Origin: an uncultured Lachnospiraceae bacterium
GTDB taxonomy: Bacteria; Bacillota; Clostridia; Lachnospirales; Lachnospiraceae
Length of the DNA stretch: 64,000 nt
Direction of reading: 5' to 3'
Assembly: GCA_947089905.1 (NCBI GenBank)
Contig: CAMUMG010000005.1
Coordinates: 1-64,000, forward strand
Shown: positions 36,864-46,203 of the stretch, one piece after another
Numbering within the stretch: the stretch's first letter is position 1
Layout: each line of letters opens with the position of its first letter
The notes under the pieces: generated by a model
What the model saw: the letters and a program-made list of their open reading frames with translations, nothing else
The model's database searches: none
Told to the model about the DNA's origin: nothing
Program-made: the position numbers and the translations under genes

Positions 36864-38486
36864 ATGTCAGATGAAACAAAAAATAGTTATACATTTTGGG
36901 AAGAACAAGCATCGAATTCTTCTTTGGAACAATCTTTAACACAATCTCAAGAAACAACTCAGGAGTTGACACCAACAACTGTTACTCCTGTTTTAAAAGA
37001 AAACGAAGGCTTTTCCGAGCAGTCACAAGACGCTTGGGATAATCCAAATGGATATCAGCATACTTACACAGGATATTCGAATGGAGCAATTCCAGCAGAA
37101 CCTCCAAAGAAAAAGAAAAAAGGAACTAAAAAGTTTTTGATATTTGTTGGAAAAGCAGCACTATTTGGATTTGTAGCCGGGGGCGTATTTTTAGGATTTA
37201 ATAAGATTTACTATCATTTTAACCCAAATGCTTTGCCTTCTTTACAGCAGCCTAGCACAGAATATGGAAATGATTCTTTAGAGATACCAAATCAAAATAC
37301 CACTCTTTCTGTTACAAAGGTGATGAAAGATGTTGATACTTCCTATACAGATGTTTCTGCCATCGTAGAAAAAACGCTTCCTGCAACTGTTTCTATTACA
37401 AGTAAGTTTGTAAGCAGCAATTATTTTTATGGCTCTTATACACAGGAAGGTGGGGGCTCAGGCATTATTATTGGAGAAAATGACACAGAATATCTGATTG
37501 CTACAAATGATCACGTGGTAGACAAAGCTTCCTCTATTTCTGTATCTTTTATTGATACAACATCAGCCGAAGCCTATATTAAAGGCTCTGATCCTTCTTC
37601 TGATTTAGCTGTCATTGCAGTGAAAAAATCTGACTTATCTCAAAAAACAAAAGACAGTATTATTATAGCTACTCTTGGCAACTCAGATGATGTAAAGGTT
37701 GGAAACATGGTTATTGCTATTGGCAATGCTTTAGGTAATGGGCAAAGTACAACGGTCGGCTGGATCAGTGCAAAAGATCGTGAAATTAAAAATAGCGATA
37801 CTGGTACTAACCTGACTGTTTTACAGACAGACGCGGCAATTAATCCTGGAAACAGCGGCGGTGCATTACTCAATATCAAAGGAGAAGTAATTGGAATTAA
37901 CTCTGCCAAAATTTCTGGAACAAAGGTAGAAGGTATTGGATATGCCATTCCTATTTCTAAAGCACTTCCTATTGTAAGTGATCTTATGACTCGTGAAATT
38001 TTAACAGATGATGAAAAGGGATATCTTGGGATCAGGCTTTCGGATGTAGATATTACTGCTGAAATAGCTTCTGCATATAATTGGCCGATGGGTGTGTATG
38101 TAAAAGATGTATTAGAAGATGGTGCTGCCAAAAAGGGTGGTTTAATTGCTGGTGATATTATCACTGCTGTAAATGGTTCTTCTATTACAACTAGAGCACA
38201 ACTTCAGAAAACAATTAATTCCTATCGATATGGAACAACTGTTACTATTACGTATTCCCGTTTTGAAAATGGTTCTTATCAGGAACATACTACAGATGTT
38301 ATATTAAGTCAGGCAACTGTACTAAATAATGATTCCAGTAAAACAGACTCTAATGATTCCAACAGACCAAATAATTCTGGTAAACCTGAACCAACTAAAC
38401 TTCCAGACAATTCTATGCCAGAAGACAATAATAGAAATTCAATCGAAGACTTCTTTGACGATTTTTTTGGAAACTTTGGATTTTAG
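36864..38486 (+). CDS. HtrA/DegP-like membrane-anchored serine protease
   Basis: A 540-residue S1C protease. A ~90-residue acidic, Gln/Thr-rich cytoplasmic N-terminus precedes one transmembrane helix (FLIFVGKAALFGFVAGGVFLGF, ~90-112). The trypsin-like domain holds H217 (TNDHVVD), D247 (SSDLAVIAV) and S331 (PGNSGGALL). A PDZ domain follows (~390-480: GYLGIRLSDVDI, GLIAGDIITAVNG). The Asn/Pro/Asp-rich tail ends in an acidic FFDDFFG stretch. It degrades or refolds damaged exported proteins at the membrane face. It is convergent with rplT and shares its terminator. Confidence 0.94.
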   Translation: MSDETKNSYTFWEEQASNSSLEQSLTQSQETTQELTPTTVTPVLKENEGFSEQSQDAWDNPNGYQHTYTGYSNGAIPAEPPKKKKKGTKKFLIFVGKAALFGFVAGGVFLGFNKIYYHFNPNALPSLQQPSTEYGNDSLEIPNQNTTLSVTKVMKDVDTSYTDVSAIVEKTLPATVSITSKFVSSNYFYGSYTQEGGGSGIIIGENDTEYLIATNDHVVDKASSISVSFIDTTSAEAYIKGSDPSSDLAVIAVKKSDLSQKTKDSIIIATLGNSDDVKVGNMVIAIGNALGNGQSTTVGWISAKDREIKNSDTGTNLTVLQTDAAINPGNSGGALLNIKGEVIGINSAKISGTKVEGIGYAIPISKALPIVSDLMTREILTDDEKGYLGIRLSDVDITAEIASAYNWPMGVYVKDVLEDGAAKKGGLIAGDIITAVNGSSITTRAQLQKTINSYRYGTTVTITYSRFENGSYQEHTTDVILSQATVLNNDSSKTDSNDSNRPNNSGKPEPTKLPDNSMPEDNNRNSIEDFFDDFFGNFGF

Positions 38487-38489
38487 TAT

Positions 38490-38535
38490 AAAAAAGAGTG
38501 GAACATTCTATCATTAGAATGTTCCACTCTTTTTT
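38490..38535. terminator. Bidirectional terminator between the HtrA-type gene and rplT
   Basis: A 21-bp perfect stem (38490-38510 with 38515-38535) carries A/T-runs on both sides and a TCAT loop. Confidence 0.9.
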
Positions 38536-38539
38536 TTAT

Positions 38540-38896
38540 TTATGCAGTTTTTGTTTTTGCAAGTTCTACTAATGCACGAAATCCTTCTGGATCACTGATT
38601 GCCATATCAGAAAGCATCTTTCTGTTTACAGTCACATCTGCTAACTTTAATCCATACATCAGCTTTGAATAAGAAATTCCATTTAATCTTGCTGCTGCAT
38701 TGATTCTTGCGATCCAAAGTTGTCTAAATTGTCTTTTTCTTTCTTTACGTCCCTTATAAGCAGAAGTTAATGCACGCATTACAGACTGCTTTGCAACTCT
38801 ATATTGCTTACTTCTCGCACCGCGGTAACCTTTTGCGAGTTTTAATACTCTATTATGTTTCTTTCTTGCGTTTAAGCCGCCTTTTATTCTTGCCAT
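38540..38896 (-). CDS. rplT: 50S ribosomal protein L20
   Basis: A 118-residue, strongly basic protein with the family start [19 protein letters not shown] and [15 protein letters not shown]. It is needed for early 50S assembly and in bacteria also represses its own operon. It is third in infC-rpmI-rplT, 27 bases after rpmI. Confidence 0.97.
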   Translation of the reverse strand: MARIKGGLNARKKHNRVLKLAKGYRGARSKQYRVAKQSVMRALTSAYKGRKERKRQFRQLWIARINAAARLNGISYSKLMYGLKLADVTVNRKMLSDMAISDPEGFRALVELAKTKTA

Positions 38897-38923
38897 TGTT
38901 TACGTCCTCCTTCTTACCGAAAA

Positions 38924-39121
38924 TTAAAGATATGGTAAAATCTTCTTCATATTTTTCTCATTTGTCTTATCCATCATGGTTGACTTTCTTAAATTTCTCT
39001 TTGTCTTTGTGGATTTCTTAGTCAAAATATGCTGTTTTCCTGCTTTCATTCTCTTTAATTTACCTGTACCGGTCTTTGAAAAACGTTTTGCTGCTGCTTT
39101 GTTTGTCTTTAACTTCGGCAT
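38924..39121 (-). CDS. rpmI: 50S ribosomal protein L35
   Basis: A 65-residue basic protein with the family start [20 protein letters not shown] and a [10 protein letters not shown] tail. It is the middle gene of the initiation factor-ribosomal protein operon. AAGGAGGAAG precedes the ATG. Confidence 0.97.
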   Translation of the reverse strand: MPKLKTNKAAAKRFSKTGTGKLKRMKAGKQHILTKKSTKTKRNLRKSTMMDKTNEKNMKKILPYL

Positions 39122-39193
39122 GATACTTCCTCCTTAAACCTTCCTACTAAAATCTTTCCTGTGCATTGCCGGATTCTATCTTGTATTATGTTT

Positions 39194-39700
39194 TTATCTC
39201 TTTTCAGCCAGAAACATAATCATGTTTCTTCCTTCTAACTTAGCTGGCTTCTCGATAACTGCAATATCCTCAATTTTTTTAAAAAAATCATCCAGAATCC
39301 GCTTACTTGCCTGCATATGAGCCATTTCTCTTCCACGGAATCTAAGAGCAACTTTAACCTTATCTCCCTTGGTGATGAACTTTCTCGCCTGATTTGCCTT
39401 CGTATTCAAGTCATTATCATCGATATTAGGAGATAGACGTACCTCTTTGACCTCAGTAATCTTTTGTTTTTTCTTTGCTTCTTTTTCTTTTCTAGTCAAC
39501 TCATATCGATACTTTCCATAATCAATAATCTTGCATACTGGCGGTTTTGCCGTTGGTGCAATCTTTACTAAATCCAGATTTGCATCCTGTGCCAGCTTTA
39601 AGGCATCTCTTGTTGCCATAACGCCTAACTGCTGTCCGTCTTCCCCGATCAAGCGAACCTCTTTGTCTCTGATCTGCTCATTAATCATTAACTCGCTAAT
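39194..39700 (-). CDS. infC: Translation initiation factor IF-3
   Basis: A 168-residue factor that binds the 30S subunit and checks the start codon. The N-domain has [18 protein letters not shown] and the C-domain [21 protein letters not shown] (39711-39715) is 10 bases before an ATT at 39700 and 22 bases before the next ATG (39688). I therefore call the rare AUU start, known for infC in other bacteria, where it lets IF-3 limit its own synthesis. An upstream hairpin forms a second control. Confidence 0.92.
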   Translation of the reverse strand: MSELMINEQIRDKEVRLIGEDGQQLGVMATRDALKLAQDANLDLVKIAPTAKPPVCKIIDYGKYRYELTRKEKEAKKKQKITEVKEVRLSPNIDDNDLNTKANQARKFITKGDKVKVALRFRGREMAHMQASKRILDDFFKKIEDIAVIEKPAKLEGRNMIMFLAEKR

Positions 39701-39715
39701 AGTTGCTACACCTCC

Positions 39716-39867
39716 ATAGGTTATTATAATAAAATAAGGTGAACAGCATAAGCTATCCACCTTCTGATTGCGTATAAAAAATATCAGAAACCCCTTTACT
39801 ATGACAGATATCATGCTGAGGGTGAGAGTGGATACTCTGCTTTGTAAATGTGACTTTAAATCACAGC
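39716..39867 (-). promoter_or_regulatory. infC leader with attenuator (L20-leader-like)
   Basis: The ~150-base leader between the promoter and infC ends in an intrinsic terminator: 39736-39747 pairs with 39752-39763 over 12 bp, followed on the minus strand by TTATTTTATTATAATAA. The upstream TATCCAC (39828-39834, minus strand) can pair with GTGGATA in the terminator's first arm, giving an alternative antiterminator. Firmicute infC operons carry an L20-binding leader of this kind. The match here is by logic and position, not by a covariance model. Confidence 0.65.
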
Positions 39868-39873
39868 TTATTT

Positions 39874-39902
39874 ATTCTAGCATAGAGAAAATAAAAAGTC
39901 AA
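39874..39902 (-). promoter_or_regulatory. infC operon promoter
   Basis: Minus-strand TTGACT (39897-39902), 17-base spacer and TAGAAT (39874-39879) with a TG extension. The start is predicted near 39867. Confidence 0.75.
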
Positions 39903-39999
39903 TAAATATTTATTTTTTTCTATACAAACTTCTATCTCTTATGGTATACTATTCCTATTATTGCCGTAATCTAAAATAAGAGAATGGGAGCATAAAAAT

Positions 40000-40866
40000 A
40001 TGTTATTATCTATTATTCGTTTAATACAGACCTTTTCAAGAAAATTAAGAGATGATTTTATTAATGCTTTTTCTGCACAAGCAGCTTTTTTTGTAATCAT
40101 CTCTGCATTTCCTTTTTTAATGTTTTTATTGACATTAATTAAATATGTTCCTGTAACAGATGCTGTATTAGCTGATCTTTGTATGCAGGTCTTTCCAGAA
40201 ACTATTAACGATCTAATTGTGAGTATTATCAACGAAACAAAAGCCGCTACTAGTGGAACTTTAATCTCTATTACTGTTATTGCCGCCCTTTGGTCTTCCT
40301 CTAAAGGATTTTTAGCTATTGTACGTGGATTAAATTCTGTATATAATCATAAAGAAACTAGAAATTATTTCGTTTTACGTTTTTGGTCTGCTATTTATAC
40401 AGTTGGATTTGCAATCTTAATTATTGCTCTTTTAATTGTTTTTGTCTTTGGAAATAAATTGACTCTTTTCTTTACTAAAAAGTTTCCAATCCTTACAGAG
40501 TTTGCTTTGTTAATTATAAGTTTAAGAACTGTTGTCGGTTTTTGTGTGTTGTTACTTTTCTTTTTATTAATTTATATTATTCTCCCAAACCGAAAGTCTA
40601 CTATTTTTGCAGAATTACCTGGAGCAGTTCTTACAAGTGCTGGATGGATGGGCTTTTCTTATCTTTACTCTTATTATATTGATAATATGGGAAATTACTC
40701 AAGTACATATGGCAGTTTAGCTGCTGTCGTGCTTTGTATGTTGTGGTTATATGCCTGTATGTATATGATGTTCATTGGTGCGGAAGTCAATGCCGTTTTT
40801 TCTAATCCTATTGTAAAAGACGCCTTTCATAAATTATTACATAGTCGAAAAGCAAAAAGATCCTGA
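40000..40866 (+). CDS. YihY/BrkB family membrane protein
   Basis: A 288-residue membrane protein with about six helices. Family marks are FSAQAAFFVIISAFPFLMFLL near the start, AALWSSSKGFLAIVRGLNSVY, and the C-terminal YSSTYGSLAAVVLCMLWLYACMYMMFIGAEVNAV. The family was once called ribonuclease BN by error; a transport or envelope role is likely but not proved. A TG-extended TATACT at 39945-39950 can serve as its promoter. It is divergent from infC and its end nearly meets the convergent SpoIID-like gene. Confidence 0.9.
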   Translation: MLLSIIRLIQTFSRKLRDDFINAFSAQAAFFVIISAFPFLMFLLTLIKYVPVTDAVLADLCMQVFPETINDLIVSIINETKAATSGTLISITVIAALWSSSKGFLAIVRGLNSVYNHKETRNYFVLRFWSAIYTVGFAILIIALLIVFVFGNKLTLFFTKKFPILTEFALLIISLRTVVGFCVLLLFFLLIYIILPNRKSTIFAELPGAVLTSAGWMGFSYLYSYYIDNMGNYSSTYGSLAAVVLCMLWLYACMYMMFIGAEVNAVFSNPIVKDAFHKLLHSRKAKRS

Positions 40867-40872
40867 CTTTTT

Positions 40873-43506
40873 TTACTTTAAATCATCATATAAAAATTCC
40901 AATCCAGTATCTGGATAAAAATGTTTTAAAATTTCCTCATAACTTTTGCCTTCCTTTGCCATAGTATTTGCCCCATTTTGGCTCATACCAAGCCCATGTC
41001 CATATCCTCCTCCTGTAATTAAAAAGGCATCCTCACCATCTTCTATTACAGGATCAATCGCAATAAATGCACTTGGTAGCAGACTCATTCCCTTACTTTG
41101 ACTTTCATCTTGTCGGTATAAAATATCATTACTTGGGGCTAACAAAGTACGAATGTTTGTCTGGTAACGTATTAATACAGTTTCCTTTGTTCCAGTCAAT
41201 CGTAAACTAAGAGCAATTCCGCCTACTCCACGCTCTATAATTTCTGCTTTTTGGATTGTTCCAATTTCTTTCGGCTTACAGCTTAAATAAGTTTCTTTCC
41301 CTATTTTATATACTATAAGTCCCTCTTCACTTTCCATTTTTTGTTTTGCTTCCTTTTCCGATACTTTGGTCAGAATTTGACTTTTTCCTGCTTGATATTG
41401 CTTTATTAATTTTTCTTCTACCTGTTTTGATAGATCTTTTGTGGAAATTGTCACATTCCAACGATACCAACTAATATCACTATCATATGTTTTAATTACC
41501 TCTTTCATCTCTTTAGAAGAAATCGTATCAGAAAAAAGAAAGTTTCGAAATGCCTCTTCTTTTGTCAGATCTACTTTTGTATCAGAATCATTTTGTAGAC
41601 TCCCTGTTAAATAGGCAGTTGGATTTCCGCTTTCCCATACATCTTCTACATTTGCAGTATGACCAAAAGAAGTTGAAAAGTAATAGGTAGTAATAATTTT
41701 TCCTGCATATTCCGCTACTTTTCCATAAGTATCTTTTACTGCTAAAATCGATGTTTCATTTTCAGCTGAATTATTATAAACCTGACAATTTACACTGTCA
41801 TCCACATGAGCCCCATAGGCACTGTAACGGTTTGCAATTAATTGATTATACGCATAACTTCTGGCACAGACTGCCTGTGCTTTTAATGCCTCCATTCCAT
41901 AGGAAGTTGGCATTTCACTTGGAATTACTGCATAGAGATATTCTTCTAATGGCAGTTCATTGACTATTAAAATTCCATTTTCATCTGAGGCTAATTCAAT
42001 ACTTCCACGGTATGCTGGTATCCCATATGCTCTTTTTACTGAATTTAGAGAAATTTTTCCATTCTCAGAATCCATAAAAATTCGAATTCTTCCCCCCTCC
42101 TTTTCAATCTGCTCGGCAGTATAAGTCAGATTTTCTCCTTTTTCATAATCTGTAGTTTTATCTTTTGACTTTACATGAAATGCCCTATTTGCTGTCAAAG
42201 TAACACTTTCATGATAATTTGAAGTATACCCTGTTGTTTTAATTAAAACCCGAATCGTTTCTGCACGAATACTTTCTTTCATCAATGCCGCACAAATTTT
42301 TCCATTTGCTACAACAAAGTCTGTAGTTGTATAGCCGACTAAAATACTACTCGTCTGCTCCATACTCAGTTCTCCATAAATTTTATAGATTCGGTAATTT
42401 TCATCTAGGGGCAACCTTCCATAACCTTCTACTTCAATCTGTTTTTTATCTGCCATTAAAACCTTTCCATTTACTACTTCTGGTTTTATAGTAACGGCTG
42501 TAACAATTCCCTTTGTTAATGTAATATCTCCAATTGTACTTGAAATTTCTTCTGATAGGGGCAGTTGAACTTGTGTCTGTCGTAAAATTCCTTCTGCATA
42601 AAAAGTTAAATTAGTATCTGTCCCCGATTGAATTAAGGCATTATATAATATTGTTTCTCCAGAACCTTCTCCAATACAACAAATGATTTCCTTTCCTCTG
42701 ACAAGAAACCGTAAGGTACGATCTAAACAATCCTGCGCTGTCAGATATTGAGTAGAAACTAATTCTGTAAATAATCCCTCTTCTTTTAAAGGGGTATCCC
42801 AGATTTCTAAGTAATCTCTGCAAAAAGAAAGTTCTAATGTCTTTCCCTCAGAGCTGTAGATTAAAATTTTTTCCATTGGATTTTGTTTACGTTCACTAGC
42901 ATCTTCTTTAGCATCTTCTACCATAGATTCTTCTGCCAAAATATAAACTTCTAGTTCCTTAATTGGATTTTCTTTTCCAAGATTCGTTTCTAATTGTTTT
43001 AATAGAATTTGATATAAAAAAAGAAATTCTGACAGTAACAATTCGTCTTTTTCTTGTACTGTTTTTAGACGATCAGGAAGATTAGGTAAAAGATCAGCAT
43101 AGGAAAATAAATCATTTTTACATAAAGCAAATAGAGCATCTCGAAATTCTCCACAGGTGATCGCTTCTTTAGGTCTGGCTTCTTTTATCTGATCACTAAA
43201 AAAACCTGCCTTTCTAGAAATCCAAAAATATTCATATGCCTCCTCTTCTATTGTTAAATCAGTAAAAACAGACTCTTCTGATAATTGCTTTTTTCGTTCT
43301 GTTTGATCGTAAAGTAAGAAGCTAAGCATTCGATAGGCATCTATTCTAGAAATTGCTTCCCCTAAATTCATTGGATCGTTTTTTTCTCCCTGTATCTCTT
43401 TTTCTTCTTTTTGGAACAAGTTTGGGAGAGTACGAATAAGAAGTAGGACTGCGATCATCCCAATAATCCCTATTAAACCATACCATCTTAGGCGTTTTCC
43501 TCTCAT
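40873..43506 (-). CDS. SpoIID/LytB-domain protein, long form
   Basis: An 877-residue protein, much longer than SpoIID (~330). One N-terminal transmembrane helix (~9-27) is followed by a region that resembles a degenerate SLH repeat (AISRIDAYRMLSFLL, then AGFF and AITCGEFRDALFAL). A long beta-rich stretch leads to the SpoIID domain (about 490-860): LPLEEYLYAVIPSEMPTSYG, LKAQAVCARSYAYNQ, STSFGHTANVEDVW and GGYGHGLGMSQNGANTMA. SpoIID is a lytic transglycosylase in engulfment; LytB-type relatives activate amidases. Either role is possible here. GGAGGAGAG precedes the ATG. Confidence 0.85.
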   Translation of the reverse strand: MRGKRLRWYGLIGIIGMIAVLLLIRTLPNLFQKEEKEIQGEKNDPMNLGEAISRIDAYRMLSFLLYDQTERKKQLSEESVFTDLTIEEEAYEYFWISRKAGFFSDQIKEARPKEAITCGEFRDALFALCKNDLFSYADLLPNLPDRLKTVQEKDELLLSEFLFLYQILLKQLETNLGKENPIKELEVYILAEESMVEDAKEDASERKQNPMEKILIYSSEGKTLELSFCRDYLEIWDTPLKEEGLFTELVSTQYLTAQDCLDRTLRFLVRGKEIICCIGEGSGETILYNALIQSGTDTNLTFYAEGILRQTQVQLPLSEEISSTIGDITLTKGIVTAVTIKPEVVNGKVLMADKKQIEVEGYGRLPLDENYRIYKIYGELSMEQTSSILVGYTTTDFVVANGKICAALMKESIRAETIRVLIKTTGYTSNYHESVTLTANRAFHVKSKDKTTDYEKGENLTYTAEQIEKEGGRIRIFMDSENGKISLNSVKRAYGIPAYRGSIELASDENGILIVNELPLEEYLYAVIPSEMPTSYGMEALKAQAVCARSYAYNQLIANRYSAYGAHVDDSVNCQVYNNSAENETSILAVKDTYGKVAEYAGKIITTYYFSTSFGHTANVEDVWESGNPTAYLTGSLQNDSDTKVDLTKEEAFRNFLFSDTISSKEMKEVIKTYDSDISWYRWNVTISTKDLSKQVEEKLIKQYQAGKSQILTKVSEKEAKQKMESEEGLIVYKIGKETYLSCKPKEIGTIQKAEIIERGVGGIALSLRLTGTKETVLIRYQTNIRTLLAPSNDILYRQDESQSKGMSLLPSAFIAIDPVIEDGEDAFLITGGGYGHGLGMSQNGANTMAKEGKSYEEILKHFYPDTGLEFLYDDLK

Positions 43507-43591
43507 AATCTCTCCTCCTGCCTTTTATAAATCTTAGGTGAATTCTTGTCCTTATACTATATTCCTGCTCTTAAAAAGTATGCTAAAAGAC

Positions 43592-43634
43592 AAAAAAACT
43601 ACCGATTCAGATATTAAAATTCTATCTGAACCGG
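43592..43634 (-). terminator. trpS terminator
   Basis: CCG(A)TTCAGATA (43602-43613) and TATCTGAACCGG (43623-43634) form a stem followed on the minus strand by a T7 run. It sits just after the trpS stop. Confidence 0.8.
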
Positions 43635-43641
43635 CAGAAGT

Positions 43642-44634
43642 CTAAAGTTCTATGTGCATTGCTGTCTTTACTTTCCGCACGGTTTCTTCACCAATTTGGT
43701 TGGCTCTTTTACTTCCTGCCATAATAATCTCTTTTACTTCATTTCGGTGATCTTCATAATAAGCCCGTCTTTCACGGAATGGATCTAAAAGATTATTTAA
43801 CTTTTCTGCTAAATTTTTCTTACAAGCGACACAGCCAACGTTTGCACTTTTACACATTTCACAAATCGATTCATGTTCTGGCTCATTAAAAATCTTATGA
43901 TATTTGTTTACTACACAAATGTCTGGATGTCCCGGATCTTTAATTGCAATTCGCTCTGGATCAGTTACTGCACAACGTACTTTTTCTGACACTGTTTTAG
44001 CATCATCAGAAAGATAAATTCCGTTTCCTAAACTTTTTCCCATTTTTGCATTCCCATCTAATCCCATCAACCTTGGACATTCACTTAGCTTTGCTTTTGG
44101 TTCATGAAGTGTATCTCCATATAACTCATTAAATCGACGAACTAATTTTCTTGCTAACTCAATATGTGGTAATTGATCATCCCCTACTGGAATTAAATCG
44201 GCATTACAAAAAGTAATATCTGCTGCCTGACTTACAGGATATCCTAAAAATCCATAGGTAATATCATCATATCCATACTGTTTTGCTTCTGTTTTAATTG
44301 TTGGATTGTGCCTTAGTACATTGACACTGACTAACATAGAATAAAATACTGTCAATTCAGCAATCGCCTTAATTTGTGACTGTTGAAAAAATGTTACTTT
44401 CTGTGGATCTAAACCCACAGAGAGATTATCCATTGCTACATCATAAATACTTTCACTGATAAGTTCTGGATGTTCAAAATGGGTAGTTAATGCCTGTACA
44501 TCTGCAAGCAAAATAAATGTATCATATTCATTCTGAAGTTTTACACGCTGAGACAGACTTCCTACATAATGTCCTAAATGAAGTTTTCCTGTTGTTCTGT
44601 CTCCTGTCAGAATTCTCTTTCTATTTTCGCCCAT
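43642..44634 (-). CDS. trpS: Tryptophan-tRNA ligase
   Basis: A 330-residue class I synthetase. The HIGH motif is HLGHY in GDRTTGKLHLGHYVG and the KMSKS equivalent is KMGKSLGN. A Cys cluster (C in DICVVN, then CEMC and GCVAC) follows C-x20-C-x6-C-x2-C, close to the Fe-S-binding pattern of Thermotoga TrpRS. The ATG at 44634 follows GTGAGGGCTGAT, in which GAGGG is the ribosome site; the in-frame GTG four codons upstream is part of it. Confidence 0.95.
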   Translation of the reverse strand: MGENRKRILTGDRTTGKLHLGHYVGSLSQRVKLQNEYDTFILLADVQALTTHFEHPELISESIYDVAMDNLSVGLDPQKVTFFQQSQIKAIAELTVFYSMLVSVNVLRHNPTIKTEAKQYGYDDITYGFLGYPVSQAADITFCNADLIPVGDDQLPHIELARKLVRRFNELYGDTLHEPKAKLSECPRLMGLDGNAKMGKSLGNGIYLSDDAKTVSEKVRCAVTDPERIAIKDPGHPDICVVNKYHKIFNEPEHESICEMCKSANVGCVACKKNLAEKLNNLLDPFRERRAYYEDHRNEVKEIIMAGSKRANQIGEETVRKVKTAMHIEL

Positions 44635-44718
44635 ATCAGCCCTCACTTTCTTTGCTTTTGCATAGTATATCTTTTGATTTGCTGTTTGTCAAGTATGGGA
44701 TATCATGGGTTTTATATG

Positions 44719-46182
44719 CTACCTTGAAAAAATTTTATCTGTTTCTTCAATAAAGGTCTGTACATCTCTCATATCAATCAAAAACTTTGGTGTCCCCTCT
44801 AACTGCATAATATAATAACTGCTATCATATGGGAAAAATTCTGCTTTCAGTGTTGAAAAATTATCTGTATTGCGTTCTATTTGTATACTCAGTACTGGCT
44901 CTTCTGTTAAAGAAACAGATTCCTCTAAAATCTCCTTTCCTTGGAGTGAAATCAATTTTTGATAGTAAGTACGAAATTCACTATCATTTCCAACTTCTTT
45001 TCCATCTAAAATAAAATTATCTTCTATTTGTGTTGTTTCATCTTCTGCAGTTATTTCTGTGCTTTTTATTCTTTTTATTTCTGCTGTATGTGTTGCTTTC
45101 CCATAAGAGATTGAAATTTTTTCTACTGTATTAATATTTACTCTAACTGCATATTTATCTATCAAAGATTCTAAATCAGGAAAAAGCAGAGAATTTACTG
45201 TTTCCTCTGACATCAGATACGTAAATACAGAATCTTCTGTACGAACATAATAATTACCGTTTTCATCCTGAGAACCAAAATATAGTGTTATTTCTTTTGG
45301 TATCGTTTCTTCCTGTATGGTTTCTTCTTGTGAAGTTTCCTCTAAATAAAAAATTCGAAGTGCCTTGATAGGATTTAATAGTCCATATTGTTCAAAATTT
45401 TCCTTTCGATAATCTACACATTCTATTGTAGAAAAACTGTTATATCTGTCTAACAGCTCTGTAACAGCCGAAGTATCCGCAGACATTCTGCCATTTACTC
45501 CTTCTATCACCCATGGGTTTACATTTGATCCGCTTCGATCTAATTCATTATTTTCTTCATAAAATAATCTTATTGTACTATTTACATCTTCTATTTTAAT
45601 CGTTTGAATTGTTCCAGATACTGTTGGTAGTTCATCTGCTTGAATTAAATCTTTTTTTGTCTTTTCCAGATAAGATCGTACAGAAGAACTGATTTTATAG
45701 ACTGTATCCGAACCATCTAATTTTGCATACCTAGAAGAATTAGATGGTATAGTATCTCCTATCCATAATGTAACACTTGTTCCATCTTTTAATTTTAATT
45801 TTGCAGTAACTTGTGGTTTAGAAAGTCCATATTGTTCTAAATCTTCTGGTTCTTGTGTCACAATGCCCTCTGCTGAAAGTTTTGCTATCGTATTTACCAT
45901 TAACTCCACCTGTGATTGATTGAGTGGAAAGTCTTCTTCTCCTGCCATTACAAAGCCCTCTTCTTCTGCTATGAAATGCAAAGTATTGTTATCCTGCTCT
46001 ATAGAAAGTTCTGCCACATCTTCTATTTCATAATTATTTAGTACAATCGATGTATCCTCTTGCTCTTCCTCCTTTGATTGATTGCGATTTATAAGTAAAA
46101 TATAACATAGGATTACAAGAAGTAAAATCACTACTAAGATTCCTAAGGTTATTCCATTCTTTTTCTTGCTTTTATTTGCCAT
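44719..46182 (-). CDS. DUF4340 membrane-anchored protein of the Gld-type module
   Basis: A 487-residue protein with one N-terminal helix (GITLGILVVILLLVILCYILL) and an extracytoplasmic body. Repeated DUF4340 units show LEQYGLSKPQVTAKLKLKDGTSVTLWIGD and FEQYGLLNPIKALRIFYLEE. This family regularly follows GldG-like genes in ABC modules. The role is unknown; it probably forms the outer part of the complex. It lies 21 bases after the GldG-like gene. Confidence 0.85.
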   Translation of the reverse strand: MANKSKKKNGITLGILVVILLLVILCYILLINRNQSKEEEQEDTSIVLNNYEIEDVAELSIEQDNNTLHFIAEEEGFVMAGEEDFPLNQSQVELMVNTIAKLSAEGIVTQEPEDLEQYGLSKPQVTAKLKLKDGTSVTLWIGDTIPSNSSRYAKLDGSDTVYKISSSVRSYLEKTKKDLIQADELPTVSGTIQTIKIEDVNSTIRLFYEENNELDRSGSNVNPWVIEGVNGRMSADTSAVTELLDRYNSFSTIECVDYRKENFEQYGLLNPIKALRIFYLEETSQEETIQEETIPKEITLYFGSQDENGNYYVRTEDSVFTYLMSEETVNSLLFPDLESLIDKYAVRVNINTVEKISISYGKATHTAEIKRIKSTEITAEDETTQIEDNFILDGKEVGNDSEFRTYYQKLISLQGKEILEESVSLTEEPVLSIQIERNTDNFSTLKAEFFPYDSSYYIMQLEGTPKFLIDMRDVQTFIEETDKIFSR

Positions 46183-46203
46183 TTCTTTTCCTTTCTTCCG
46201 AGA

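Noticed and set aside
37640-38164. 174-codon minus-strand frame within the HtrA-type gene
   Set aside because: A shadow of the well-supported protease frame; no signals of its own.
39939-40232. 97-codon minus-strand frame before infC
   Set aside because: It is antisense to the YihY-family gene, which has family motifs and its own promoter.
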